Shown here: positions 36,033 through 43,014 of the stretch, in pieces
Layout of the letters: each line of letters opens with the position of its first letter
How positions within the stretch are numbered: the stretch's first letter is position 1
Assembly (NCBI GenBank): GCA_036383895.1
Contig: DASVNK010000012.1
Location: 225,811 to 289,810 of the forward strand
Length of the DNA stretch: 64,000 nucleotides
From: DASVNK01 sp036383895
GTDB lineage: Bacteria > Verrucomicrobiota > Verrucomicrobiia > Limisphaerales > SXQI01
Direction of reading: 5' to 3'
The notes under the pieces: generated by a model
Databases searched by the model: none
What the model was told of the DNA's origin: nothing
What the model saw: the letters and a program-made list of their open reading frames with translations, nothing else
Made by a program: the position numbers and the translations under genes

Positions 36033-36497
36033 ATGGGAATTATCGCGCTGCTGATCGTCCTCGGGTTGGTGTTGCTATTCCTGGAAACGATTCTACCCGG
36101 GCTCATCGCGGGCGCGCTGGGATTGGTGTCGCTCGGCGCCGCCGTAGCTTACGCCTACATGGAACTTGGCGCGCAAACGGGGAATACCGTTTTGCTGATC
36201 GTTCTGGCGCTGTTGGTCGTCAGCACCATTCTCTGGGTGAAGTTTTTCCCGGACAGCGCCGTGGCCAAAGTCTTTGTTTCGCAGCGGCAGATCGGTGATA
36301 TCGGAGCTGAAAAGCCGGAATTACTCGGTCGAACAGGAACGGCGCTGACGGCGCTTCGTCCCGCGGGGACCTGCGATTTCAATGGCAAACGAATCGACGT
36401 AGTGGCCGACGGCGTCTTTGTGGAAAAAGGGGCGTCGGTCAAAGTTGTAGGAGTCGAAGGCCTGCGCGTGGTGGTGCGGCCGGTTCAACCAGGTTAA
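36033..36497 (+). CDS. NfeD-like membrane protein
   Basis: 154 residues: two or three membrane helices (IIALLIVLGLVLLFLETILP, TVLLIVLALLVVSTILWV) followed by an OB-fold NfeD C-domain (LLGRTGTALTALRPAGTCDF, VDVVADGVFVEKGASVKVV). NfeD proteins partner SPFH/slipin proteins in membrane microdomains. Slipin is often encoded next to NfeD, but here the slipin gene is 5.3 kb away inside the RNA island. The association is inferred only. Confidence 0.8.
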   Translation: MGIIALLIVLGLVLLFLETILPGLIAGALGLVSLGAAVAYAYMELGAQTGNTVLLIVLALLVVSTILWVKFFPDSAVAKVFVSQRQIGDIGAEKPELLGRTGTALTALRPAGTCDFNGKRIDVVADGVFVEKGASVKVVGVEGLRVVVRPVQPG

Positions 36498-36510
36498 CCG
36501 CCGGTTAACG

Positions 36511-37242
36511 TCAGCGGTGCAAGCGCCTTAACTGATCGCGCAACTGCTCGATTTCGGCCTCGGCAACGTCTTTCTCGTGCTCGGCTTTAATGAGCTGTTC
36601 GGAGACATGCTCCAAATCGCGCAGGACCGCTTCAAGGGCCTCGCGGATATGTTCAACTTCAGCCTTTGCCTGCTGAATGAGTGAACGTTGTTCGGGCGGA
36701 AGATCGGAATAGCGCTGTTCCTCGCGGCGAGGTTCATCACCGCGATGTTCCTCCGGACGACCTCCGCCACTGGGCCGATGAAACTGGTCGCCTCGATCGC
36801 GAACCGGACCGCGATTTCGACCCATCCGGCGATCCCTCGGAGCCATTCGTCCGCGGCCACCGCGCCTGTTTCGTCCTCTGCCGCCGCCCATCCCACCGCC
36901 TGGGCCGCCCTGGTGCTGGGGGTCGCGAACTTCGCCACCGGTCTGTGGACCAGTCGGCTGGTCACCGACCGGCTCGTAAGCGCCTCCGCCTCCTTCACGC
37001 TCTGAAGGATTAATAGGCCGGGAATGGCCCTCGCCGGTCTCTGGTTCGTTGCGGCTGGGCTCACGGTATTCGCGATCCGGCCCCTCAGAAGATTCGCGCG
37101 CTTCGCCAGCGCCGCGATCCCAATCCCGCCGGACGGGTTCCTCGCGATGAGAATGCTCGGATGGTGCGCTTCCTGGCTGCGGGTCATCCCGCCGGTCGTT
37201 TTCCACGAAGGGTACTGTGCCGAGTTGATGCTTAGCGGTCAA
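36511..37242 (-). CDS. Arg/Gly-rich disordered protein with C-terminal coiled coil
   Basis: 243 residues. Residues 1-165 are low complexity, rich in R, G, E and P, with RGG-type runs (GGPGGGMGGGRGRNRRGGRG). Residues 172-240 form a long amphipathic coiled coil (LIQQAKAEVEHIREALEAVL, then LKAEHEKDVAEAEIEQLRD-like heptads). RGG boxes bind RNA in many proteins; here that is inference. The plus-strand open frames over it are antisense by-products of composition. A Met start at 37242 fits best. No homologue is recognised. Confidence 0.7.
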   Translation of the reverse strand: MTAKHQLGTVPFVENDRRDDPQPGSAPSEHSHREEPVRRDWDRGAGEARESSEGPDREYREPSRNEPETGEGHSRPINPSEREGGGGAYEPVGDQPTGPQTGGEVRDPQHQGGPGGGMGGGRGRNRRGGRGRMAPRDRRMGRNRGPVRDRGDQFHRPSGGGRPEEHRGDEPRREEQRYSDLPPEQRSLIQQAKAEVEHIREALEAVLRDLEHVSEQLIKAEHEKDVAEAEIEQLRDQLRRLHR

Positions 37243-37282
37243 CGCGGAAACAAGGAGTGTTAAAGGGTGGACGTGGTTCGTG

Positions 37283-37314
37283 CAAAAAAAATGAAGCTGC
37301 GGGTTGGCCGCAGC
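37283..37314 (-). terminator. Rho-independent terminator of the 37349-37948 gene
   Basis: On the minus strand GCTGCGG/CCGCAGC with a CCAAC loop is followed by TTCA and eight T (37283-37290 on the plus strand as aaaaaaaa). It lies 35 bp after the lipoprotein stop. Confidence 0.88.
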
Positions 37315-37348
37315 CTCTTGGTTTACAGGTTTAGAATCCGATTGATGC

Positions 37349-37948
37349 TTAGCGCACCGGGTTCGGGCTGTGCTGGATAATGCGTCCAGTTCTCACTTCG
37401 CCAGCGCCGCCGGCTGCTTCCACGAAGACGGAACCTTCCGGGAGGTCAGCGCGGAATTCTGGTGTGCTATCGACATCCACATCAACGTCATCTGGCACCG
37501 CGAAGGTATAAACATCGATGGTGCGCAGGTTCCAATTGCGGTCGTAGAATGGGAAGCGGTTGACGTGCGCGGCACGGGTTTCCGGAGTGAACGACAATGC
37601 GCTCACGGTGATGCGTTCTTCACCCTCGCTGTCGACTACGTTTACAGCTTCCACGTCACTTGAGCCAACGTCAGTCGTTTTCACGACGACCGGTTCACCA
37701 TGAACGACCTTAGTATCGGTGTCGGTGAGAACGGAATTCTCATCAAAGTTCTTGGCGCGAATGACAGTGGTATCCGTGCTTGCGGAACGATCTGTTCCGA
37801 CATCCGCACTGGCCGATACGCCCACACCCTGATCAGCGTCAGTCTGGTCGGCGTCGTAACGGGCATAACCTGAGGAGGCGCAGCCCACACCCAACGTAGC
37901 GACGAAAGCGCCCACGCAGGTAAGTTTCAAAGCAGTGACTTGTTTCAT
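37349..37948 (-). CDS. Small putative lip-anchored (lipo)protein of unknown function
   Basis: 199 residues. The N-terminus has a signal with a lipobox-like LGVGCASS, so Cys at about 23 is probably lipidated. The mature part is acidic with many Asp and Thr (DQTDADQGVGVSASADVGTD) and a segment HVNRFPFYDRNWNLRTIDVY that may be a folded patch. I recognise no domain. It is transcribed alone with its own terminator. Confidence 0.65.
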   Translation of the reverse strand: MKQVTALKLTCVGAFVATLGVGCASSGYARYDADQTDADQGVGVSASADVGTDRSASTDTTVIRAKNFDENSVLTDTDTKVVHGEPVVVKTTDVGSSDVEAVNVVDSEGEERITVSALSFTPETRAAHVNRFPFYDRNWNLRTIDVYTFAVPDDVDVDVDSTPEFRADLPEGSVFVEAAGGAGEVRTGRIIQHSPNPVR

Positions 37949-38153
37949 ACACTGCCATTATGGGTGCCGGGAGGTTGCAACTCTATGCGGCGGGCGGACG
38001 GTTTTGGCTTAATACAAAGAGTAGCGGCGACCCGTGCAAACCAATAGGAGGTGGATAATCCATTCTCCTAAAGGGAACTCGGGCGCGTATTTGCATCATG
38101 GGAAAGCGGCTGAGGCTTGCGAGTTTACAGGAAATCTTCAACCTCTCTCCCAC

Positions 38154-38801
38154 ATGCGGACCAAAGAGCAGATCTTCACGTTTATCGAACGGCCGGGCGT
38201 TGTTGCGGTCGTGCGGGCGAAGTCTGCGGAGCAGGTACTCCCGCTTTCCGAGGCGCTGATCAACGCTGGGTTCCGGGCGATTGAGATCACAATGACCACA
38301 CCGAATGCATTGGATGGCATTCGGCAGGCGTCGTCGCGGTTCTCCAGCGTTGCTTCCATTGGGGTAGGAACTGTTTTGAATGCGGAAACAGCTCGGCGCG
38401 CGATCGATGCGGGTGCAGAGTTTATCGTGAGCCCGATCACTAAACCGGAAATCGCGCAAGTCGCCTCGGCGGCGGCGCGACCAGTAATGCTCGGCGCTTA
38501 TACGGCGACAGAAGCCCAATTGGCCTTCGACGCAGGCACGGATTATGTGAAGCTGTTTCCCGCTGATTCACTTGGGCCGGCTTACATCAAGGCTTTGCGA
38601 GCGCCATTGCCGCACTTGAGGATTGTTCCAACGGGTGGCGTTTCCCTGGACAACATCTTCGAATTCTTTGCGGCAGGTTGCCCGGCCGTAGGTTTGGGCT
38701 CGTCGCTTATCTCGAAATCAGTTTTGGAAAAGAACGATTGGACAACTTTGACGAAGGTGGCGCGGGAGTTCGTGGGCGCGGCGGAACTTGCGCGGAAATA
38801 G
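38154..38801 (+). CDS. eda: 2-dehydro-3-deoxy-phosphogluconate/4-hydroxy-2-oxoglutarate aldolase
   Basis: 215 residues from the ATG at 38154, chosen because MRTKEQIFTFIERPGVVAVV aligns with the family start; the frame from 38034 adds an unlikely extension. The catalytic Glu is in AIEITMTTPNAL and the Schiff-base Lys in YVKLFPADSLGP; the GGV phosphate-binding turn is in RIVPTGGVSLDN. The reaction splits KDPG into pyruvate and glyceraldehyde 3-phosphate. No edd is adjacent. The family PGAYTPTE reads LGAYTATE here, a mild change. Confidence 0.92.
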   Translation: MRTKEQIFTFIERPGVVAVVRAKSAEQVLPLSEALINAGFRAIEITMTTPNALDGIRQASSRFSSVASIGVGTVLNAETARRAIDAGAEFIVSPITKPEIAQVASAAARPVMLGAYTATEAQLAFDAGTDYVKLFPADSLGPAYIKALRAPLPHLRIVPTGGVSLDNIFEFFAAGCPAVGLGSSLISKSVLEKNDWTTLTKVAREFVGAAELARK

Positions 38802-38858
38802 TCTTCGAACAAAGATCGCACGCCGCCGCGAGGACGACTCGCGGCAGCGTGGTGACAC

Positions 38859-39437
38859 TTATTTCACGAACAAGGCCCAATCTGCCACGCCTGGCGCGTT
38901 GCGGATCAGGGCCGTGACCGGCAACTCCTTCGGCGCGCGTGGGCGTGTGAGCAAGCGCAAGCCTGCTTCCTGCGGCAGACGATTGCCTTTGCGGGCGTTC
39001 ACGTCTTTGTCGGCCCAGACCAAGTTTTCCCACGAATTGGGTCCACCGCGTGAACGCGGCACGACATGGTCGAGGCTGCCTTCGTCGGCGCGCAGCAATT
39101 TGCCGGTATACTGGCAGCGATTGCCGTCGCGTTCACGGATCGCTTTGGCGCAGAGCTTCGGGCGCTTGGTTGGAACGCGCGCGAAGTTCACCGAGACGAT
39201 CACGGTCGGAACGCGGATTGGACCACGAACCGTCTGGATCGCGTGGTCCTGCTCGCGGATGGGGAGCGCCAGCCACTCGTTCCATGGAACGGGCCGGATC
39301 TGACCGTCATCAATGTCCAGGGCGGTCGCGACGTTCGTCGCCATTTGGCAGAACGCGTCGGCTGGCGTGCGTGTGTTGATCGCCTGCCAGTTGCGGTTTA
39401 GCACCAGGACAATGTTCTTGTTCAGGATCTCGCTCAT
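38859..39437 (-). CDS. HNH endonuclease family protein
   Basis: 192 residues. The HNH core reads RDGNRCQYTGK, DHVVPRSRGGPNSWENLVW and KDVNARKGNRLP, with DH, N and the final K/N positions in place. The N-terminal VLNRNWQAINTRTPADAF is common to a housekeeping-type HNH family in many phyla. The metal and nuclease activity are inferred. Its upstream region contains the left copy of the 22-bp inverted repeat and the 10-bp phased repeat. Confidence 0.85.
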   Translation of the reverse strand: MSEILNKNIVLVLNRNWQAINTRTPADAFCQMATNVATALDIDDGQIRPVPWNEWLALPIREQDHAIQTVRGPIRVPTVIVSVNFARVPTKRPKLCAKAIRERDGNRCQYTGKLLRADEGSLDHVVPRSRGGPNSWENLVWADKDVNARKGNRLPQEAGLRLLTRPRAPKELPVTALIRNAPGVADWALFVK

Positions 39438-39463
39438 AAGTTCGATCCGCCAAAACCGAGTTT

Positions 39464-39485
39464 AGGTGTTTGTTCTTTGTTGAAA
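39464..39485 (+). repeat. Left copy of a perfect 22-bp inverted repeat bounding the RNA island
   Basis: The sequence begins AGGTGTTTGTTC and ends TTGTTGAAA. The identical 22 bases occur on the minus strand at 47183-47204, so the two copies point inward across 7,741 bp that contain the whole tRNA/Y RNA/rsr unit. No target duplication is visible outside. Confidence 0.9.
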
Positions 39486-39487
39486 GT

Positions 39488-39548
39488 GTGATCAGACAAA
39501 ATTGTGATCAATGGTGATCAAACGTGCTCAATTGTGCTCAAGTGCGCT
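39488..39548. repeat. Helically phased GTGATCA / GTGCTCA repeat
   Basis: GTGATCA at 39488, 39504 and 39514; GTGCTCA at 39524 and 39534; a decayed GTGCGCT at 39542. From 39504 to 39534 the spacing is exactly 10 bp, one helical turn. It could be a multi-site operator for the HNH gene (start 39437) or a DNA-binding site at the island edge. Confidence 0.75.
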
Positions 39549-39661
39549 GACGCAGCGGCCGTGGCGGAAGTTCTGAAGAGCACAATGTTTCGGAATGGTT
39601 TACTCATATTTGGGACGAGGATAACAGACGGGGTCAGCCATTTATTGACCGACCCCCCTGG

Positions 39662-39679
39662 AAAAAAGAATAAAAAAAA
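39662..39679 (-). terminator. T-rich end of the RNA island transcript
   Basis: Immediately after the encoded CCA of the Lys tRNA-like gene the minus strand reads T8, A, TTC, then T6. With the tRNA acceptor/T-arm as the hairpin, this is a likely terminator for the whole minus-strand unit. Confidence 0.7.
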
Positions 39680-39753
39680 TGGTGGCCCGCCAGGGTAGTG
39701 CGCCCTGTTCTACGGATTAAAAGTCCGTTACATCACTTTAATGCTTGCGAGCC
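39680..39753 (-). tRNA. tRNA-Lys(UUU)-like, non-canonical T-loop
   Basis: Acceptor GGCTCGC/GCGGGCC, D-arm GCAT/ATGT with loop TAAAGTG, anticodon arm ACGGA-CTTTTAA-TCCGT (anticodon TTT), T-arm CAGGG-CGCACTA-CCCTG, discriminator A and encoded CCA. T-loop positions 55-56 are GC instead of TC. It is the last gene of the island. Confidence 0.82.
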
Positions 39754-39756
39754 ATG

Positions 39757-39846
39757 CGGAATGTCGTGGTCACGCTCCACACTCCTCGGTTTGAGGAGCG
39801 CACTGTTTAGCAAACAGGCCCGGCACGCTTGTCCGGTTGGCATTCC
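39757..39846 (-). tRNA. tRNA-Ser(GCU)-like with long variable arm
   Basis: Acceptor GGAATGC/ACATTCC (last pair mismatched), D-arm CCGG/CCGG with AAG in the loop, anticodon stem with loop TTGCTAA (anticodon GCT), variable arm CTCCTC-AAAC-CGAGGAG, T-arm TGTGG-AGCGTGA-CCACG, discriminator G as in serine tRNAs. CAT stands where CCA is expected and abuts the Lys gene. G55 again. Confidence 0.75.
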
Positions 39847-39861
39847 GAAAATGTGGGTATG

Positions 39862-39923
39862 GAGGTAGTCGCACCCCCAAGGCTGCCAGATTCTGAGTCT
39901 TCGCACCCGGTTTGACCTACCTC
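39862..39923 (-). other. Degenerate tRNA-like element with Leu(CAG)-type loop
   Basis: The ends GAGGTAG/CTACCTC pair perfectly. Inside are an AGA-CTCAGAA-TCT stem-loop (anticodon CAG) and a TGCGACT T-loop-like heptamer whose stem is largely lost. At 62 nt it is too short for a leucine tRNA, so it is probably a remnant or an unusual fold. Confidence 0.4.
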
Positions 39924-40095
39924 GAAGGAGTCCCGAAAACGTCGAACAGGCCGAAAATCAAGGACTTCGCCCACCGGAGTCCAGGACCGTCAGGTCCCGG
40001 CGCGATCAGGCCGACAATGGCAGAGGTTTGATAAAGTAAACCGGCTGTGGAGGGCGCAAATCTGGCAAGTTGCAAGGGCGCTGCAGGGTGTTGCC
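39924..40095. other. Structured but unassigned stretch between the cysE-like gene and the Ser/Lys tRNA-like genes
   Basis: Several stem-loops are present (GGACC-TGAC-GGTCC near 39985; GGTTT...AAACC near 40025-40042), similar in scale to tRNA arms. No complete cloverleaf could be assembled by eye. These may be decayed tRNA-like genes (a Val(GAC)-type loop is possible). No protein gene is seen. Confidence 0.3.
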
Positions 40096-40774
40096 TTAAG
40101 CCTCCACACCCTCAATCAAGAGAGATTCGGAGGTTCGCTCGGAAATGACCTTGGCTGGGATGCCGCCGACCGTAACGTTGTCGGGAACGTCCTTGTTAAC
40201 CACCGCATTCGCTCCAATTGCTACATTATTCCCAACCCGGATCGCACCAAAGATCTTAGCGCCAGGCCCGATGTAAACGTTGTCGCCGATTTGAGGAGCC
40301 GCCTTCGATTGGCCAGCAGCCGTTCCGATGACCGTGCCAGGATGAATTCGGCAATTAGCGCCGACCCGCGCGGCTTCATTCACGATAATCATCCCAGGAT
40401 GAGCGATGCTGAGACCAGGACCGAACACATTCAGGTGAATCACCATACCGTAACGATGAGCGAAGCGTTGGAAGCGAAAATTTGCAGTTGCAGCGCGGAC
40501 TTTGTGTCCGGCGTTTTTGTGATATTCAGCCTTACGGAGCATAACTTGAATCTTCCAAGGCTCAAACAGCAGCCAAAATTTCAAACCGCGCGGAGAGCCA
40601 AGCGCTTTCCAGTCCGCTGCCAAGTAATGCCGCAAATCATCCTTCGAACGAATCATCTACAAAAGTGATAGCTGCGTCGGTTCTTTTTTGGAAGGCCGTT
40701 TTGCATTCCGAGCTTGGAGCGGATCGCGGCGGGCGGCAGCCATAGCAGCGATTGGGTTTGTCAAACCTCTGCCA
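40018..40774. repeat. 14-bp inverted repeat flanking the cysE-like gene
   Basis: TGGCAGAGGTTTGA at 40018-40031 on the plus strand recurs on the minus strand at 40761-40774. The copies enclose only the acetyltransferase gene and its flanks. They could be cassette ends or a chance match within tRNA-like sequence. Confidence 0.5.
40096..40656 (-). CDS. Serine O-acetyltransferase-like left-handed beta-helix protein
   Basis: 186 residues. A helical N-terminal part is followed by hexapeptide repeats (SIAHPGMIIVNEAARVGANC, then RIHPGTVIGT, PQIGDNVYIGPGAKIFGAI, IGANAVVNKDVPDNVTVGGI), ending PAKVISE. This is the CysE/colanic-acid-acyltransferase type; the His in IAHPG is the usual catalytic position. 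Length is shorter than E. coli CysE. It lies inside the RNA island on the same strand. Whether it belongs to that system functionally is not clear. Confidence 0.8.
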   Translation of the reverse strand: MIRSKDDLRHYLAADWKALGSPRGLKFWLLFEPWKIQVMLRKAEYHKNAGHKVRAATANFRFQRFAHRYGMVIHLNVFGPGLSIAHPGMIIVNEAARVGANCRIHPGTVIGTAAGQSKAAPQIGDNVYIGPGAKIFGAIRVGNNVAIGANAVVNKDVPDNVTVGGIPAKVISERTSESLLIEGVEA

Positions 40775-40851
40775 AGATTGCGCAAAACTCGTGCGCGTTA
40801 CAATTCTGAGTCTGGACCCTCTGCTATTCGGGTTTAACCACATACCCAAAA

Positions 40852-40923
40852 TGGTCGCAGCAGATGGTAACGCTCCATCCGCGCCTCGCTTATGATGCGT
40901 GGCTGCTCACTTGAGCTGCTGCG
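40852..40923 (-). tRNA. tRNA-Met(CAU)-like, second copy
   Basis: Acceptor CGCAGCA/TGCTGCG perfect, short D-arm GCTC-AAGT-GAGC, anticodon loop ATCATAA (CAT) on a CGC/GCG stem, T-arm GATGG-AGCGTTA-CCATC, discriminator A, encoded CCA. T-loop has G55 C56. The D-loop is only four bases. Confidence 0.75.
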
Positions 40924-40932
40924 TGTTTGTTT

Positions 40933-41021
40933 GAGGGAGGCCGCAGAAGGCAAAGGTCGTCCTCCGGGCGGTCTCGCCCGGTGCGCCTTTCAACTATTTT
41001 TCAATCTGCCGAACCTCCCTC
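40933..41021 (-). ncRNA. Long imperfect hairpin RNA of unknown class
   Basis: Nested complementary blocks in order: GAGGGAGG/CCTCCCTC, GCAGA/TCTGC, AAAGG/CCTTT, CCGGGCG/CGCCCGG with an AGAC loop. It lies between two tRNA-like genes on the same strand, with 9 nt to the Met gene. The Y RNA motif is not obvious. Orientation is assumed from the surrounding unit. Confidence 0.5.
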
Positions 41022-41033
41022 GAAAAAACGCGA

Positions 41034-41105
41034 CGCGACCGGCGGAATTGAACCACCACAAGTCAGGCCTGTGAGGTCCTGACCGACACCTGTGAACGCG
41101 CCGCG
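41034..41105 (-). ncRNA. tRNA-like RNA with a canonical T-loop
   Basis: Acceptor CGCGGCG/GGTCGCG (six pairs), a GTCAGG/CCTGAC anticodon-position stem with an enlarged 10-nt loop, and T-arm GGTGG-TTCAATT-CCGCC. The T-loop is the normal TTCAA, unlike the anticodon-bearing genes of the island. No CCA is encoded; six T follow at 41023-41028. It is probably a tRNA mimic. Confidence 0.55.
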
Positions 41106-41139
41106 GAAATCAAACACAGAACAAACTGAAAGAGACGCA

Positions 41140-41769
41140 CTAAACCTTCTTTTGAGCGATCACCTTCTCACGCCATTGCCGATAAAGCTCCCCAGAATCT
41201 GCACCTGAAGCAGTAGTAACAAGTAAATGGAGGAAAATCATATTTCCCGACGTGATCTCTTTTGGTGGAACCTCATTAGCATCCAGGTCATCTCTGATCG
41301 CTAACTCGACATTGATAATCCACCAGCGGTCAATTTTCGCGACCAGTTCGATCAACTTTTCTAAGCGAGCCAGTTCAACATTTTTTCCGCTATCTGCTAG
41401 AAACTTTGGTAGCTGATGTGCAAGCTGATTTCTATGCTCAGTAAGATCGAGAATTGCTTGTTTGTCCGCCGTGGTGATTACATCGTTCAGAAGGAGCCAA
41501 GCGATCGAGGCCCGAAAAACATTTCGCTTACTATCGAGGCTGATCACTTTTAATTCGTAATCTTCACTGATAGTCGGCCCGCTCTCGTCGAAACCAATAG
41601 AATAAAAGGATTTGAGTTGGTCTACGATTGCACTTTTCAAAATCTCATACCCCGTAATGAAAATGCTCGCGGCAATAAGGTTAGCTCGGAGCATTTCAGG
41701 GTTCAGAAACTTATCCCAAGAGTCTTCAACGTTATCTGCCATAGATTTGTCGCTTTTAAGCTTCACCAT
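41140..41769 (-). CDS. HEPN-like protein, putative RNase
   Basis: 209 residues, almost all helical. The motif EHRNQLAHQL at residues 111-120 gives R113-N-x-x-x-H118, the Rx4-6H pattern with a polar residue after R that defines catalytic HEPN ribonucleases. Helices before it (ASIFITGYEILKSAIVDQLK, VFRASIAWLLLND) fit a HEPN four-helix bundle. Many HEPN proteins cut tRNA or mRNA in defence and toxin systems; the activity here is inferred. It lies 46 bp after the slipin gene and 35 bp before a tRNA-like gene. ATG at 41742 is an alternative start. Confidence 0.6.
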   Translation of the reverse strand: MVKLKSDKSMADNVEDSWDKFLNPEMLRANLIAASIFITGYEILKSAIVDQLKSFYSIGFDESGPTISEDYELKVISLDSKRNVFRASIAWLLLNDVITTADKQAILDLTEHRNQLAHQLPKFLADSGKNVELARLEKLIELVAKIDRWWIINVELAIRDDLDANEVPPKEITSGNMIFLHLLVTTASGADSGELYRQWREKVIAQKKV

Positions 41770-41780
41770 TTTTTAACCGA

Positions 41781-41806
41781 CGAGCGAGTGCCTTCGCACT
41801 CGCTCG
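41781..41806. other. GC-rich hairpin between slipin and HEPN-like genes
   Basis: Perfect 11-bp stem CGAGCGAGTGC/GCACTCGCTCG around a 4-nt loop, just after the slipin stop. No T tract, so it is more likely an RNA processing or stability element than a terminator. Confidence 0.6.
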
Positions 41807-41815
41807 TTGCTGTTT

Positions 41816-42610
41816 CTACTCTTCGCTCGTTTCGTTCTTCTCGTGCTTACCGTTTCCGTTCTTCAGGGGAACGAAACCGCTCGGCATGCCGAAGACGAGG
41901 GTGTGGCCTGCGTTTTGAGCGGCGGTCAATGACTGCACGAGGCGCAGGTTCATGAGGGCGGGGTTGCCGTCCAGCACTCGGGCGGCGTTGGCGAGGTTGC
42001 GCAGCGCGGCGGTTTCACCACGAGCGCGTTCGAGCGCGGCCTGGCCTTCCTGCTTGGCTTTCAGCGTTTCCGCGAAGGCGCGTTTCAGGTCGGCGGGGAA
42101 GATCACATCCTTCACTTCGACCGAGAGGATATTGATCCCGATTTTCGCTGCTTCCGGCTGCATGAGCGGGAGCAGTTGCACGCCGATCGCGGCCCGCTGA
42201 TTGATGAGCGATTCGGCGGAGAGGGCGCTGACGACGGTGCGCAACGCGAGCTGCGCATGATTGTAGAGGTCCGCATACCAACTCTGGGTTTCGTGAACGG
42301 CCTTCACCGCATCGACGATCTGATAGTGGACCAACACGCTGAATTTCAGGCTCACGTTGTCCGCGGTGAGGATCTCCTGGCTTGGAACGGTGAGGCTGCT
42401 TTTCCGCAGATCATGGGCGTTCAGGGTCAAGTTACGGCCCCAGCGCACGTGGCGACCGGGAGCGAGTGACTCGACGAATTTACCATTGTGATAAAGCAAG
42501 CCGACGTAACCTTCCGGCACGATGAAAGCGCGGTGAAACGGCGCGATGGCAAGTGCCACGACCGCGATCAGCGCGACGGCCAGGATGATGTAAACGATTT
42601 CGATGTTCAT
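41816..42610 (-). CDS. SPFH-domain slipin (stomatin/prohibitin-like) protein
   Basis: 264 residues. An N-terminal membrane hairpin (IVYIILAVALIAVVALAIAP) is followed by the SPFH domain (YVGLLYHNGKFVESLAPGRH, LTADNVSLKFSVLVHYQIVD, GINILSVEVKDVIFPADLKR) and a helical tail (ALERARGETAALRNLANAAR, PALMNLRLVQSLTAAQ) of slipin type. The ATG is preceded by AAAGGAG. Band-7/SPFH proteins recur in RNA-repair and Ro60 gene neighbourhoods and build membrane scaffolds. It follows rsr on the same strand with a cloverleaf RNA between. Confidence 0.88.
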   Translation of the reverse strand: MNIEIVYIILAVALIAVVALAIAPFHRAFIVPEGYVGLLYHNGKFVESLAPGRHVRWGRNLTLNAHDLRKSSLTVPSQEILTADNVSLKFSVLVHYQIVDAVKAVHETQSWYADLYNHAQLALRTVVSALSAESLINQRAAIGVQLLPLMQPEAAKIGINILSVEVKDVIFPADLKRAFAETLKAKQEGQAALERARGETAALRNLANAARVLDGNPALMNLRLVQSLTAAQNAGHTLVFGMPSGFVPLKNGNGKHEKNETSEE

Positions 42611-42742
42611 GTGTGTTCTCCTTTCTTTTTGTGCTTTGAGGGAAAGTGAAGCTCGATGGGACGGTCACCGTTCGGCCGCGGGAGAGAAGCTTGCGCTGAT
42701 CTCGCAAAGCGGCGTCACGGTTGCGCTTGCGCGCTGACGCGT

Positions 42743-42827
42743 CGCATCGAGCTGGTTATTGGGAGTCGAACCCAGTCCATTCCAAGTGGAGTGCGATTGT
42801 TAATCGCGTTTTGAATCAGGCGATGCG
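42743..42827 (-). ncRNA. Cloverleaf RNA between rsr and slipin (Pro(UGG)-loop tRNA mimic)
   Basis: Outer stem CGCATCG/CGATGCG extended by CTG/CAG and ATT/AAT. Inside are three hairpins in tRNA order: GCGATT-AAC-AATCGC, TCCA-CTTGGAA-TGGA (anticodon-position loop TGG) and TGGG-TTCGACT-CCCA. The variable loop is missing, the acceptor is too long, and no CCA is encoded. The T-loop is canonical, as in the Y RNAs. Confidence 0.6.
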
Positions 42828-42880
42828 CAGGACGTTTGGGCGACTGCCTGGATGCTGCCGGCCTGAACAAAGTGGATCGA

Positions 42881-42912
42881 AAGGAAAGAGGCGGAATTTA
42901 CAGTTCCGCCTC
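42881..42912 (-). terminator. Terminator after rsr
   Basis: On the minus strand GAGGCGGAA/TTCCGCCTC (9 bp) with a CTGTAAA loop, then TTTCCTTT. It lies about 100 bp after the rsr stop. Some transcripts may stop here while others read through to slipin. Confidence 0.75.
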
Positions 42913-43014
42913 CAGTTTGTAGGTGACCATCTTTCCTTTCGCGGCTATCCGGACGACGGACAGCGAAAATGAAATTCAAGGGCGAGCAGAGGCATGAAGC
43001 CCCCGCTCGCGTGA

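Noticed and set aside
36681..37263. Plus-strand ORFs opposite the RGG-rich gene
   Set aside because: They mirror the GC-rich composition; only the minus frame shows a coherent coiled coil and repeats.
39504..39698. 64-codon plus-strand ORF at the left island edge
   Set aside because: It is made of the phased repeat and the terminator T/A tract; no Shine-Dalgarno.
40768..40845. Another Leu(CAG)-type tRNA (GGGTATG start, CTCAGAA loop, CGAGTTT T-loop)
   Set aside because: A T-arm with G55 is visible, but no acceptor partner was found, so it is left as a possible remnant.
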